17,068 bases of DNA, from positions 1 through 17,068 of the forward strand of contig JAGWRJ010000323.1 of NCBI GenBank assembly GCA_028869725.1, given 5' to 3'. Source of the stretch: Alphaproteobacteria bacterium. GTDB taxonomy: Bacteria > Pseudomonadota > Alphaproteobacteria > Micropepsales > Micropepsaceae. The notes under the pieces are model-generated. The model did not search any database, was not told the origin of the DNA, and saw only the letters and a program-made list of their open reading frames with translations. A program made the translations under genes and the position numbers. Within the stretch, counting starts at the first letter, position 1. The number at the start of each line of letters is the position of its first letter. Shown here in pieces: positions 1-6,707 of this stretch.

Positions 1-545
1 AGCGCCAGCGCCACAAATCCACCGGCCGCACCAAAGTCGGGCAGAACCGCCACCGTGAGCACCAGCGCGAGCAGGAATTGTGCCGCGGTCATCGCCGCAA
101 GAAGCACCGCGCTCAGTCGTTCCGGCGTAGCATGGCGGGCGATCATCCCGACGGTGATCCAAAGCAGAATGCCCTCCGGCAATCCCGCGAGGGCCCGCAG
201 AACGATAACCGAGCTGCCCTGCGCCCAGGCACAGGCAGCGCTCAGCCCGGCCAGAAGCAGCGCTGAGCAGCCGGCCCAGAGGCGCAGGCCCCTGGGCGGC
301 AGAAATGCCGCCGCCGCCGCCGTCGACAGCCCCATCACGAGACCTTCCGCCATGGCGGTCTTGCCCATTTGGACCGCTCCAAGGCGGTGAAGATCAACCA
401 GCGCCCCGAGAAGTACCGGCAACACCCCAGACATCAGCAAGCCACACACGCCGGCGGTCATAACCGCTGTCGCTTGCAGAAGGGTCAGGTTTTCACCGAC
501 CGCCTCGTGAACCGTGAGGGTATGTGGATCAGCTCTTTCTAACAT
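1..545 (-). CDS. MFS transporter, N-terminal part (runs off the window)
   Basis: Translating the minus strand from the ATG at 543-545 gives an open frame with no stop to position 1, about 181 residues. A short polar start (MLERADPHTL...) is followed by several hydrophobic stretches, at roughly residues 25-50, 68-83, 92-108 and 115-135. Between helices sits a segment containing RALAGLPEGILLW, followed by ARHATPERLSA. This matches the major facilitator layout, where an R-x-x-x-G helix is followed by a short charged loop. It should be an inner-membrane permease; the substrate cannot be read from this half. Nothing in the part seen suggests a pseudogene. The gene is divergent from the reductase at 718, and the 172 bp between them carries an inverted repeat, so the two may share a regulator. 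The ribosome site is weak (AGGCGA just before the ATG), so the start is likely but not certain. Confidence 0.72.
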   Translation of the reverse strand, partial: MLERADPHTLTVHEAVGENLTLLQATAVMTAGVCGLLMSGVLPVLLGALVDLHRLGAVQMGKTAMAEGLVMGLSTAAAAAFLPPRGLRLWAGCSALLLAGLSAACAWAQGSSVIVLRALAGLPEGILLWITVGMIARHATPERLSAVLLAAMTAAQFLLALVLTVAVLPDFGAAGGFVALA

Positions 546-581
546 TCGCCTGCCGAACTGCAGCTGTTTTTCCAGATTGTT

Positions 582-604
582 CCTTGCGCGACCACGACGC
601 AAGG
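582..604. promoter_or_regulatory. inverted repeat in the divergent MFS / reductase gap
   Basis: CCTTGCG (582-588) and CGCAAGG (598-604) form a perfect 7-bp dyad with a 9-base spacer. It lies between two divergent start codons, where dimeric regulators commonly bind. No T-tract follows on either strand, so a terminator is less likely. No regulator gene is visible in the window, and the operator role is inference from position only. Confidence 0.35.
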
Positions 605-717
605 CGCGCGCACGAACTTGATTTTGTCGCGCCGCCGGTCATCGTGCACCGGGAACACCGGCGCCGCCGCAAACCCTCACACCGATGCGCGCCAGCTTGT
701 CCAGGGAGAACGTGTCA

Positions 718-1689
718 ATGAAAGCAGTCCGTATCGAACAACTCGGTGGCCCCGAGGTCCTCCAGTATGTCGACATCGATCTTGCAGATCCCGCACCAGG
801 TCAGGTCCGGCTCCGCCATACCGCCATCGGGGTGAATTTCATCGACACCTACCATCGTACCGGGATCTATCCGGTTCCCCTGCCAACGACGCTGGGCGGC
901 GAAGCGGTGGGCGTCATCGAGGCACTCGGCGCCGGCGTCAGCGGCTTTCGCGTTGGCGAACGCGTGGGCTACTGCACCCAGCCTCTTGTCGGCTATGCCG
1001 AAGCAGCAAATGTTCTGGCCGAAAGGCTGATCAAACTGCCACCAACCCTGTCCGATGACGTCGCTGTTGCCTCGATGCTCAAAGGCATGACCGTCCAGTT
1101 CCTGCTCACACGCTGTTTTGCAGTCCAGAAAGGCCAGACCATTTTATGGCATGCCGCTGCAGGCGGCGTGGGAAGTATCGCAAGTCAGTGGGCACGTCAT
1201 CTGGGCGTCGAGGTGATCGGCACTGTGGGCTCTGACGACAAGCGTAACCTGGCGCACGAGTATGGCTGCGCCCATGTTCTCAATACCCGCACTGACGACT
1301 GGGTAGCAAAGGTGCGCGAGATTACGCACGGCACCGGTGTTCCGGTGGTCTATGACTCAATCGGCAAGGACACTTGGGAGGGTTCTCTCAACTGTCTTGC
1401 CGTGCGGGGCATGATGGTCAGCTTTGGCAATGCGTCGGGCCCTGTGCCACCCTTTGCTCCGGCAATACTGAGCCAGAAGGGGTCTCTCTATGTCACCCGA
1501 CCCACGCTCTTTAATTACGTCAGTACCCAACAGGAATTGCAGTCGACCGCCGATGATGTCTTCTCGCGCATTCTCGACGGCACCATCAAAGTGCATATCC
1601 ATGCTCAGTTCCCGCTCAAGGACGCGCGCGCAGCACATGTTGCGCTCCACTCGCGGGCTACGACCGGTGCCATCGTGCTGCGGCCATAA
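718..1689 (+). CDS. qor: NAD(P)H:quinone oxidoreductase, zinc-independent MDR family
   Basis: The 323-residue product has the length of the quinone oxidoreductase branch of the medium-chain dehydrogenase/reductase superfamily. The N-terminal GroES-like half carries GVNFIDTYHRTGIYP (residues 38-52) followed by LPTTLGGEAVG, a strongly QOR-like segment. The Rossmann half carries AAAGGVGSIASQWA (146-159) for the dinucleotide. The catalytic-zinc cysteines of alcohol dehydrogenases are absent. It probably reduces quinones or reactive enones in the cytoplasm using NADPH. I chose the ATG at 718 because AGGGAG lies 9 bases upstream and the homologous start MKAVRI follows; an in-frame ATG at 685 would only add 11 unrelated residues. 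It is divergent from the MFS gene and tail-to-tail with the HD gene, 14 bp apart. The physiological substrate is unknown. Confidence 0.88.
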   Translation: MKAVRIEQLGGPEVLQYVDIDLADPAPGQVRLRHTAIGVNFIDTYHRTGIYPVPLPTTLGGEAVGVIEALGAGVSGFRVGERVGYCTQPLVGYAEAANVLAERLIKLPPTLSDDVAVASMLKGMTVQFLLTRCFAVQKGQTILWHAAAGGVGSIASQWARHLGVEVIGTVGSDDKRNLAHEYGCAHVLNTRTDDWVAKVREITHGTGVPVVYDSIGKDTWEGSLNCLAVRGMMVSFGNASGPVPPFAPAILSQKGSLYVTRPTLFNYVSTQQELQSTADDVFSRILDGTIKVHIHAQFPLKDARAAHVALHSRATTGAIVLRP

Positions 1690-1703
1690 CTGAAAAGTGC
1701 CGT

Positions 1704-2303
1704 CTACGTCAGTGCCGGCTCATCTGCGCGCATATAGATGGAGCGCCTGGGGCGGGCCATCACCCGCTCAACCATTGGCACGAATGCCTCAAGCGGCATG
1801 GTATCGTAATCCGGATCAAAGGCATTCTGATCGTGGCGCGCACAGAAAGCTGCCGTTCGTTCGAACGCCGGATGCCCGCGGAAGTTTTCCCGCAGGTTAC
1901 GGTCAAGCCCAAGATGATGGAAAAAATAATAGCCCTGAAAGATACCGTGATGCTGCAGCATCCACCAGTTATCCTCGCTGACGAAGGGCTTCAGGATCGT
2001 GGCAGCAAGCTCTGCATGATTGTGCCCGGCGAGCGTATCACCGATGTCGTGAAGCAGGGCGCACACCACGTACTCCTCATCCATGCCGTCGCGAAAGGCA
2101 AGACTGGCTGACTGCAGGCAGTGCTCCAGACGATCGACCGCAAAGCCCCCACAATCGCCTTCGAGAAGCTTCAGATGCGTCAGCACCCGTGCGGGAAGCT
2201 CACGATTGAAACTGCGGGCTGCCGTGCTGATCTTGCTCCAGTCCTCAGCCGTGCTCTCGCTCATCGCCCGAAACTGGGCACGCTCGTGTGGTTCCTGGCC
2301 CAT
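1704..2303 (-). CDS. HD-domain protein, probable di-iron oxygenase relative (PhnZ/MIOX-like)
   Basis: A 199-residue soluble protein with an HD-superfamily core: H61, then LLHDIGD with H85-D86, H96 (NHAELAA), H118-H119 (QHHG) and D158 (RHDQNAFDPDY). The order H...HD...H...H...D is the six-ligand metal set of the mixed-valent di-iron HD oxygenases (myo-inositol oxygenase and PhnZ), not the four-ligand set of simple HD phosphohydrolases. The H-to-HD spacing of 24 is, from memory, the same as in PhnZ. FRGHPAFERTAAFC and the FDPDY segment resemble many uncharacterised alphaproteobacterial HD proteins. Substrate is unknown; no phosphonate or inositol genes lie nearby. The ATG at 2303 has AGGGA about 5 bases upstream; an internal ATG at 2264 is a weaker alternative. 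It lies 74 bp downstream of rho on the same strand and could be read from the rho transcript. Confidence 0.75.
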   Translation of the reverse strand: MGQEPHERAQFRAMSESTAEDWSKISTAARSFNRELPARVLTHLKLLEGDCGGFAVDRLEHCLQSASLAFRDGMDEEYVVCALLHDIGDTLAGHNHAELAATILKPFVSEDNWWMLQHHGIFQGYYFFHHLGLDRNLRENFRGHPAFERTAAFCARHDQNAFDPDYDTMPLEAFVPMVERVMARPRRSIYMRADEPALT

Positions 2304-2322
2304 CGTCCCTGTCCCTGACTAC

Positions 2323-2346
2323 CGTGGCGAGTGTGCGCCCGCCACG
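2323..2346. repeat. inverted repeat between rho and the HD gene
   Basis: CGTGGCG (2323-2329) and CGCCACG (2340-2346) form a perfect 7-bp stem with a 10-base loop, just after the rho stop and just before the HD gene start on the minus strand. No run of T follows, so it does not look like a standard intrinsic terminator. It could stabilise or process a rho-HD transcript. Confidence 0.35.
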
Positions 2347-2377
2347 AAGCCCTGGTCAATATGTGCCGGCACCGTCC

Positions 2378-3661
2378 CTAGGTATTCATGCTCTCAAAGA
2401 AGTCGGCGTTGTTCTTGGACGAACGCAACTTGTCGAGCAGGAACTCGATGGCATCGACCGTGCCCATGGGCGCCAGAATGCGCCGCAGGACATACATCTT
2501 TGACAGGGTAGCCTTGTCCGCCAGCAGCTCGTCCTTGCGCGTGCCTGAGCGCAGGATATCGATCGCCGGAAACACCCGCTTGTCGGCTACCTTGCGATCA
2601 AGGATGATTTCCGAGTTACCCGTACCCTTGAATTCTTCGAAGATAACTTCGTCCATACGGCTGCCGGTATCGATCAAGGCCGTGGCAATGATGGTTAGTG
2701 ACCCGCCTTCTTCGATGTTGCGTGCGGCACCAAAAAAGCGCTTGGGCCGCTGCAATGCATTGGCATCCACGCCGCCGGTCAGAACCTTGCCGGACGACGG
2801 CACCACGGTGTTATAGGCGCGTCCGAGGCGGGTGATCGAATCCAGAAGAATGATCACGTCACGTTTGTGCTCAACGAGACGCTTGGCCTTTTCGATGACC
2901 ATTTCCGCCACCTGGACATGCCGCTGGGCCGGCTCGTCGAAGGTCGAGGAGATCACCTCGCCCTTCACCGTGCGCTGCATGTCAGTCACTTCCTCTGGCC
3001 GCTCATCAATGAGCAGAACTATCAGATAGCATTCCGGATGGTTGGCGGCGATCGCTCGCGCAATATTCTGAAGAATAACGGTCTTGCCAGTGCGCGGCGG
3101 TGCGGTAATCAGAGCGCGCTGGCCCTTGCCTTGCGGTGCCACGATGTCGATCACCCGCCCCGTGCGATCCTTCAGGGTCGGGTCTTCGATTTCCATCTTC
3201 AGCCACTCGGTCGGATAAAGCGGCGTCAGATTGTCGAAATGCACCTTGTGCTTGGTCGCCTCAGGGGGTTCGAAGTTAATCGACGACACCTTTAGAAGCG
3301 CGAAATACCGTTCGCCGTCCTTGGGGCTGCGAATCGGGCCATCTACCGTATCGCCGGTACGCAGGCCAAAACGGCGGATCTGTGAGGGGCTGACGTAAAT
3401 ATCATCGGGACCGGCGAGATAGTTGGATTCCGGCGAGCGCAGAAACCCGAAGCCGTCCTGCAGCACCTCGAGGGTGCCACCGCCGGTGATCTCGACATCA
3501 CGCTCGGCCAGTTCCTTGAGAATCGCGAACATCATGTCCTGCTTGCGCATGGACGAGGCGTTTTCGATCTCAAGCTCTTCGGCAAAAGCGAGCAGCTCGG
3601 TGGGGGATTTGGCTTTGAGATCCTGCAGCTTCATGGCTTGCAGGCCGTCTTGAACAGTCAT
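2378..3661 (-). CDS. rho: transcription termination factor Rho
   Basis: Rho is the hexameric RNA-dependent ATPase that ends transcription. The product is 427 residues from the ATG at 3661, close to the usual 418-422. The N-terminal Rho domain starts MKLQDLKAKSPTELLAFAEE (residues 10-29) and continues with MRKQDMMFAILKELAE. The RNA-binding OSB fold includes LQDGFGFLRSPESNY (67-81). Walker A is APPRTGKT (187-194), Walker B is IILLDSITRLGRAYN (270-284), and FKGTGNSEIILDRK lies further on. An upstream in-frame ATG at 3715 would add 18 residues of unlikely sequence; a later ATG at 3634 gives a classic 418-residue Rho. CAGGTG about 11 bases before 3661 slightly favours 3661. It follows the hem operon on the same strand, the known alphaproteobacterial order. 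The stop codon is at 2378-2380. Confidence 0.97.
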   Translation of the reverse strand: MTVQDGLQAMKLQDLKAKSPTELLAFAEELEIENASSMRKQDMMFAILKELAERDVEITGGGTLEVLQDGFGFLRSPESNYLAGPDDIYVSPSQIRRFGLRTGDTVDGPIRSPKDGERYFALLKVSSINFEPPEATKHKVHFDNLTPLYPTEWLKMEIEDPTLKDRTGRVIDIVAPQGKGQRALITAPPRTGKTVILQNIARAIAANHPECYLIVLLIDERPEEVTDMQRTVKGEVISSTFDEPAQRHVQVAEMVIEKAKRLVEHKRDVIILLDSITRLGRAYNTVVPSSGKVLTGGVDANALQRPKRFFGAARNIEEGGSLTIIATALIDTGSRMDEVIFEEFKGTGNSEIILDRKVADKRVFPAIDILRSGTRKDELLADKATLSKMYVLRRILAPMGTVDAIEFLLDKLRSSKNNADFFESMNT

Positions 3662-3885
3662 GAAGGAAACACCTGAACAAGTGGAAGGGCGGGCCGGATG
3701 GGTTCCAGCCGACAACCGGTCGGCCAGACGACATCAACGGATTTGAACGATACGCCGGGCCGGTCTCGGCCGGTTCTGCGCGCCTCTGCCTGCGCGTCAG
3801 CCCGTGGCGTGTTGGGGAACTAAAGCCTTATAGCGTGATTTGGTGCCCTTGCAAAGGCTCGTCAAGAGCCCCGCGGGGCCTTTTT
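3662..3885 (-). promoter_or_regulatory. rho upstream region with stem-loops
   Basis: This 224-bp gap separates hemJ from rho and should hold the rho leader and promoter; I could not pick a confident -35/-10 pair. It contains an inverted repeat GCCGAC / GTCGGC (3708-3713 and 3719-3724) 47 bases before the rho ATG, and a GC-rich CCGG-repeat stretch near 3754-3775. In E. coli, rho is autoregulated through its leader by Rho-dependent attenuation. A similar role here is inference only. Confidence 0.35.
3853..3880 (-). terminator. weak terminator-like hairpin after hemJ
   Basis: Immediately past the hemJ stop (3886-3888), the minus strand holds the 12-base palindrome GCCCCGCGGGGC (3868-3879) and the hairpin GGCTC-TTGAC-GAGCC (arms 3866-3870 and 3856-3860). 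Only a three-T run (3853-3855) follows. On the plus strand the same palindrome is followed by CTTTTT (3880-3885), but no plus-strand gene lies upstream. It may partly separate the hem operon from rho. Confidence 0.4.
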
Positions 3886-4323
3886 CTAGAAAGGCTTGAC
3901 TGTGGCCAGGATCACGATCGCGATCATCAACACGGTCGGTACTTCGTTCCAGATCCGGTAGAAGCGTGCCGGTCGACTGTTGCGGTCCTGGGCAAAGAGC
4001 CGGGTCCAGCGCGCAAAGAGCCCATGCACCCCACTCATCACCAGAACCAGCAGGAATTTGACGTGAAACCAGCCGAAGTGCCAGGCACCGCTCATTACCA
4101 CCAGCGCGATGCCAAAGCCCCAGGTTGCGATCATCGCCGGATTGATGATCATCTTGAGCAGGCGCCGCTCCATGACCTTGAACCGCTCTGAGGCCTCCGA
4201 GCCCGGTGTGGCTTCGCAGTGATAGACAAAAAGACGCGGCAGGTAGAGCATCCCTGCCATCCAGGCGATTACCGAAATGATGTGAAATGCCTTGACCCAC
4301 AAATAGGCTGTTCCGCTCGTCAT
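3886..4323 (-). CDS. hemJ: HemJ, membrane protoporphyrinogen IX oxidase
   Basis: HemJ oxidises protoporphyrinogen IX to protoporphyrin IX, the penultimate haem step, in bacteria lacking HemG and HemY. The 145-residue protein has about four membrane helices: roughly residues 8-28, 62-79, 85-103 and 128-142. YLWVKAFHIISVIAWMAGML carries the conserved His14 near the start, and LPRLFVYH and ERRLLKMIINPAM follow; these are hallmark UPF0093/HemJ segments. The start is the ATG at 4323, which forms an ATGA overlap with the hemH stop and gives the family length; a longer frame from 4380 lies inside hemH. Its place after hemE and hemH supports the assignment: one operon covers uroporphyrinogen decarboxylation, ring oxidation and iron insertion. 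The coproporphyrinogen oxidase step is not in this window. Confidence 0.93.
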   Translation of the reverse strand: MTSGTAYLWVKAFHIISVIAWMAGMLYLPRLFVYHCEATPGSEASERFKVMERRLLKMIINPAMIATWGFGIALVVMSGAWHFGWFHVKFLLVLVMSGVHGLFARWTRLFAQDRNSRPARFYRIWNEVPTVLMIAIVILATVKPF

Positions 4324-5366
4324 CGCCCCTGCGCCCCCTCTTCCACTGCATAACCGCACCCCCCACAGGACACAGGGCACAGTCGCCCCGACCCCGAGGT
4401 CACCACCTGCCGGCCTGACAGGGCTGCGTCCACCAGAGCGCCCAGCCCGTCGATGAACTCTTGAGCCACCCCAAGCGTGGGGACCCGGATATAATCCCGC
4501 ACCCCGGAACGCTCCGCCAGATGACCGTACTCGATATCGAGTTCAACCAGGGTCTCGGAGTGCTCGCTGACAAAGGCAACCGGCACAACGATGACCCCTT
4601 TGCCCTCGTTTCCGGCTCGCGCAATCTCCGCGTCTGTGGACGGGCCGATCCATTCGAGCCGTCCGACCCTGCTCTGGTAGCAGATCTGATAGTCAATGCT
4701 CTGTCCCAGCCCCTTCAGGATCGCACCAACGCTCCGTTCCACCTGCCAGGGATAGGGATCGCCCCGGTTGACGATCCGCTTAGGAAGACCATGCGCCGAA
4801 AACAGCACCCGATAGTCGACCCCGGACCGCCGCTGGCCCAGAGCTGTACGTAAAAGCCGGACGTGCGCCGCGACAAAACCCGGATCATCCGGGAAGCAGC
4901 AGATCCGGCGCACCGGTATGTCAAGCCCGGCGCGGACCGCTGCACGCCCGAAATCAGCCAGTGACGAGGCCGTGGTGGTGGTCGAATACTGCGGATATAA
5001 CGGTAACAAAATGAGCACGTCCGGACCGAACGCTTTGATGGTACTCACCGCGGCATCAGCGAAGGGCTTCCAGTAGCGCATCGCCATCACCACTTTGGCG
5101 TCATGGCCTCGGCCCCGCAGATTTTTCTCAAGGGCGTCTGCCTGCGCCTGGGTCTGCGGGACGATAGGTGAGCTGCCACCGATCCTGTCATAGATCTGCC
5201 GCGCCACTGGTGCCCGTCGCCAGGCGATAAACTGGCCCAGCGGAAGACGCAGGATTGCCGGCAGAGAAATGATCGCCGGATCACAGAACAGGTTACTCAG
5301 AAACGGCCGGACTGCCTCCGGTCCATCAGGTCCGCCCAGATTGAAGAGGACGACGCCAATTTTCAT
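4320..5366 (-). CDS. hemH: ferrochelatase with a possible iron-sulphur motif
   Basis: Ferrochelatase inserts Fe2+ into protoporphyrin IX to make haem b. The 348-residue product starts MKIGVVLFNLGGPDGPEAV, the family N-terminus. LPLYPQYSTTTT (121-132), LFSAHGLPKRIVNRGDPYP (188-206, catalytic His192) and QSRVGRLEWIGPSTD (231-245) are diagnostic. VAFVSEHSETLVELD (263-277) holds the conserved acidic residues. The C-terminus carries Cys330, Cys334 and Cys337 (CPVSCGGC), and Cys156-Cys157 lie internally. Some ferrochelatases, including that of Caulobacter, bind a [2Fe-2S] cluster through one internal and three C-terminal cysteines, so this one probably does too; that is inference. The start ATG overlaps the hemE stop by four bases, and its stop overlaps the hemJ start the same way, so the three are probably translationally coupled. 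Confidence 0.97.
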   Translation of the reverse strand: MKIGVVLFNLGGPDGPEAVRPFLSNLFCDPAIISLPAILRLPLGQFIAWRRAPVARQIYDRIGGSSPIVPQTQAQADALEKNLRGRGHDAKVVMAMRYWKPFADAAVSTIKAFGPDVLILLPLYPQYSTTTTASSLADFGRAAVRAGLDIPVRRICCFPDDPGFVAAHVRLLRTALGQRRSGVDYRVLFSAHGLPKRIVNRGDPYPWQVERSVGAILKGLGQSIDYQICYQSRVGRLEWIGPSTDAEIARAGNEGKGVIVVPVAFVSEHSETLVELDIEYGHLAERSGVRDYIRVPTLGVAQEFIDGLGALVDAALSGRQVVTSGSGRLCPVSCGGCGYAVEEGAQGR

Positions 5367-6403
5367 ATCGGTGTCCGGACCGCATCAAGCACGGCTGCAA
5401 CATGTTCAGGCGGTGTCTGTGGCACTACGCCGTGGCCCAGATTGAACACAAATGGCACATCGCTGGCTGTTTCTACAATCTGACGAACCTTGCGCCGAAG
5501 TCCTTCTCCTCCGGCCAGCAGCAGCAAAGGATCAAGATTACCCTGGACCGCGCAGAGCGGAGCCAGATGTGTCACTGCCCAGTCCATGGGCACGGCGGTG
5601 TCAAGCGAGAGCGCGTCAACTCTACATACCTGACCGTAGCGGCGATAGCCTTCCAATGTCGCGCCTCGTGGAAAACCAATGATCTTTGCGCCGGGTACTG
5701 CTGCGCGGACCTTTGATACGACGCGCTGCGTCGGCGCGATCACCCAGTCCTCAAAACACTCTGGGCTCAGCCCACTTGCCCAGCTGTCGAAAATCTGCAC
5801 CGCATCGGCGCCGGCCTTGAGCTGCGCGATAAGATGACAGGCGACACAGTCACTCAAAAGGTCGAGAAGCGCCGAAAAGCCATCCCGATCACCATACCCC
5901 CACAGCCTGGCCGCGCGCTGGTCGCTCGAACTTCCCCCTTCCGCCAGATAGGTCGCAAGAGTCCAAGGCGCTCCGGCAAAGCCAAGCAGTGTTTTGTCTT
6001 CATCCAGGTCAGCGCGGACTTGCCGCAAGGTCTCATAGACCGGCGCCAACTTGCGCAGCCAGATCTGTGGATCACGCTCGATCTTATCGATGGCATCATA
6101 TCGGGTGAGAAGCGGACCTACGCCCTCTTCAAAGCGGACCTCCCCGCCCAGAGCGTATGGCACGACCAATATATCCGAGAAAACGATTGCGGCATCCATC
6201 CCGAAACGCCGAATTGGCTGCAGCGTAATCTCAGCCGCCAGATCCGGGCTCATACACATCGTCCAGAACGAACCAGCCGTGGCCCGCAATGCACGATATT
6301 CCGGCAGGTAACGTCCAGCCTGCCGCATCAGCCAGACAGGCGGTGGCGACACCCGGGTGCCCGACAGAACACGCACCACTTTCTTCGCCTCAATATCCGG
6401 CAC
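5363..6403 (-). CDS. hemE: uroporphyrinogen III decarboxylase
   Basis: UroD removes four carboxyl groups from uroporphyrinogen III to give coproporphyrinogen III in the cytoplasm. The 346-residue protein has both signatures: PVWLMRQAGRYLPEYRALR (residues 22-40) and the GFPRG motif later (IIGFPRGATLEGY). FSDILVVPYALG follows the first, with the catalytic aspartate. The start codon is GTG at 6401-6403, supported by AAGGAG on the minus strand (6411-6416), seven bases upstream. It is the first gene of the leftward hem operon, and its 5' edge forms one side of the candidate origin. In Caulobacter the hemE promoter lies inside the origin and is tied to its control. One perfect TGATCCACA sequence (6066-6074, minus) and one TCATACACA (6250-6258) lie within the coding region; both resemble DnaA boxes. 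Confidence 0.97.
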   Translation of the reverse strand: MPDIEAKKVVRVLSGTRVSPPPVWLMRQAGRYLPEYRALRATAGSFWTMCMSPDLAAEITLQPIRRFGMDAAIVFSDILVVPYALGGEVRFEEGVGPLLTRYDAIDKIERDPQIWLRKLAPVYETLRQVRADLDEDKTLLGFAGAPWTLATYLAEGGSSSDQRAARLWGYGDRDGFSALLDLLSDCVACHLIAQLKAGADAVQIFDSWASGLSPECFEDWVIAPTQRVVSKVRAAVPGAKIIGFPRGATLEGYRRYGQVCRVDALSLDTAVPMDWAVTHLAPLCAVQGNLDPLLLLAGGEGLRRKVRQIVETASDVPFVFNLGHGVVPQTPPEHVAAVLDAVRTPI

Positions 6404-6707
6404 AGAAAGACTCCTTAGAATTATGATTCTGTTGTTTGGCCTGTGAATTGTGCATGGATGGGTGGAATAGCGCTAGCTCGGCGATCCAAGGCTCTGGGAC
6501 TCAAGGCCTTGAAGCGTCATCCTGGCAAGAGCGGCGAAGGGCAGGCATGCACAGTCCCGGGCCACTGGTACACCAAGACCACACGCCGGGCGCAGGGGCT
6601 GGGGACGGATTGCATCGCAAGAGAAGCTCCTCTGTTGAAGGCAGTAGCCCCGGCGTGATGGAATGTGTACGAGCTGGGGGTAATTCGGAGCCAGAGAGAC
6701 CTCGGAT
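6404..6707. other. oriC: candidate chromosomal replication origin (oriC)
   Basis: This 304-bp gene-free gap lies between leftward hemE and rightward ppsR, the same junction that holds the Caulobacter crescentus origin. Genes on both sides point away from it. An AT-rich patch at 6415-6438 (18 of 24 bases A or T) stands out in GC-rich surroundings. Three GANTC sites, the CcrM methylation target, lie at 6409-6413, 6425-6429 and 6498-6502. No perfect DnaA box is present. Weak 7-of-9 matches to TTATNCACA are at 6442-6450 (-), 6449-6457 (-), 6545-6553 (+) and 6664-6672 (-). Small palindromes include TAGCGCTA (6468-6475) and GCATGC (6545-6550). Lack of strong boxes and the short length lower confidence; the functional origin could extend into hemE. 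Two overlapping short frames across the gap look non-coding. Confidence 0.6.
6420..6447 (-). promoter_or_regulatory. candidate hemE promoter inside the origin region
   Basis: On the minus strand, TTCACA (6442-6447) and CATAAT (6420-6425) are separated by 16 bases; each matches the sigma-70 -35 and -10 consensus in five of six positions. The predicted transcript start, near 6413, would fall within the hemE ribosome site, leaving almost no leader, so the true start may differ. The -35 overlaps a weak DnaA-box-like sequence and the -10 abuts a GATTC site. Confidence 0.4.

Noticed and set aside
2378..3715. Rho starting at the upstream ATG at 3715
   Set aside because: The 18 extra residues are unlike any Rho N-terminus and overlap an inverted repeat; 3661 or 3634 give family-like starts.
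3868..3885. Palindrome plus T-run as a plus-strand intrinsic terminator
   Set aside because: No plus-strand gene precedes it within about 2 kb, so it is described only as part of the hemJ 3' region.
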